5,832 nucleotides of DNA, from contig JAISCM010000211.1 of NCBI GenBank assembly GCA_031265595.1, forward strand, positions 1 to 5,832, in the 5' to 3' direction. This document shows positions 5,562 to 5,832 of the stretch, one piece after another. This DNA is from Tannerellaceae bacterium (GTDB taxonomy: Bacteria > Bacteroidota > Bacteroidia > Bacteroidales > Tannerellaceae). The translations under genes were made by a program, and so were the position numbers. Position 1 is the first letter of the stretch, and each line of letters opens with the position of its first letter. A model generated the notes under the pieces. The model was not told where the DNA came from, ran no database searches, and saw only the letters and a list, made by a program, of their open reading frames with translations.

Positions 5562-5822
5562 ATGACAATAAAAATGGAAACGACATCGGAAAAAAAAGTA
5601 TTAGATGGGGAAGCGGGCGACAGGCTCAGCTTCATTACGTTCATTATCCCGCAGTTTGCTGATGAATACAAGATGGACAGGCAGGAAGCTTACCGGTATC
5701 TGAAGAAATATGGAGGATTGGATTTTATATTTGAATTCTGGTGGACGCTGCATGTAGACAATCCCTTCTGGTCGGTGAGAGCCATACATGAAGCGTGCCA
5801 GAGAAACGGAGGACAACAATGA
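5562..5822 (+). CDS. DUF3791-like small protein, first gene of a coupled pair
   Basis: An 86-residue cytoplasmic protein without signal peptide or membrane helix. After a variable N-terminus (1-20) it shows the pattern I associate with DUF3791-type proteins: a helix FIIPQFADEYKM (27-38), QEAYRYLKKYGGLDF (41-55), then an aromatic-rich end, FWWTLHVDNPFWSVRAIHEACQRNGG (59-84). The function of the family is not established. Its members often sit directly before a DUF3990-type gene in Bacteroidetes and Firmicutes, in pairs that resemble toxin-antitoxin or effector-immunity modules. The ATG at 5562 has GGAG nine bases upstream, which supports it over the in-frame ATG at 5574. The stop codon overlaps the next start in an ATGA arrangement. 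It is divergent from the 7-TM/AraC gene with a 66-bp shared intergenic region. A weak -7-like TACTTTTA lies at 5540-5547. The family assignment is from memory of the motif, not a search. Confidence 0.8.
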   Translation: MTIKMETTSEKKVLDGEAGDRLSFITFIIPQFADEYKMDRQEAYRYLKKYGGLDFIFEFWWTLHVDNPFWSVRAIHEACQRNGGQQ

Positions 5823-5832
5823 ACGTTTATCA
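5819..5832 (+). CDS. Start of the next gene, cut by the window edge
   Basis: An ATG at 5819-5821 overlaps the TGA of the DUF3791-like gene (ATGA), the classic layout for translational coupling. Only four full codons and two bases are visible: Met-Asn-Val-Tyr, then CA (His or Gln). DUF3990-type proteins typically begin with Met, a few residues and YHGS, so the visible start would fit, but this is far too short to identify a family. Confidence 0.5.

Overview
The window looks like a chromosomal segment of a member of the Bacteroidales, with a Parabacteroides- or Bacteroides-like character. The support is indirect but consistent. There are TAnnTTTG-type -7 promoter elements, Shine-Dalgarno sequences are mostly weak or absent, and a secreted GH29 fucosidase carries a lipoprotein-like leader. 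There is also an AraC-type regulator fused to a seven-helix membrane sensor and a DUF3791-like small protein. The species cannot be decided from the sequence.

Layout from left to right. Positions 1-675 (+) hold the C-terminal part of a YhcG/DUF1016-type PDDEXK nuclease, which ends at a strong hairpin plus T-tract (716-752 and beyond). Converging on it from the right is a large GH29 alpha-L-fucosidase gene (761-2656, -) with two C-terminal discoidin-like modules. Divergent from the fucosidase, and with its own promoter, is a complete tRNA-Pro(CGG) gene (2834-2909, +). Positions 2910-3365 contain no convincing gene. They hold structured DNA: a 14-bp hairpin with a second, competing inverted repeat, a short direct repeat, and a 224-bp imperfect palindrome (3062-3285) carrying eight copies of the heptamer TTYCACC.

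Three genes on the minus strand follow, transcribed leftward: a 7-TM/AraC regulator (5495-4380), an unrecognised multi-pass membrane protein (4313-3654) and an 80-residue charged, probably helical protein (3608-3366). Spacing is 66 and 45 bp, so they could be one transcription unit, although a promoter-like element and a hairpin lie between the first two. Divergent from the regulator at the right edge is a DUF3791-like gene (5562-5822, +). Its stop codon overlaps the ATG of a next gene (5819 onward) that is cut off after a few codons. This is a translationally coupled pair.

Functionally the window is a mixture: a nuclease of the YhcG type, extracellular or periplasmic glycan foraging by the fucosidase, a tRNA, a membrane-sensor/membrane-protein cassette, and the beginning of a possible toxin-antitoxin-like or effector-like pair. 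No transposase, integrase, CRISPR array or rRNA is visible. The most interesting unexplained items are the 224-bp palindrome, the regulator/membrane-protein/small-protein cassette, and the coupled DUF3791 pair.
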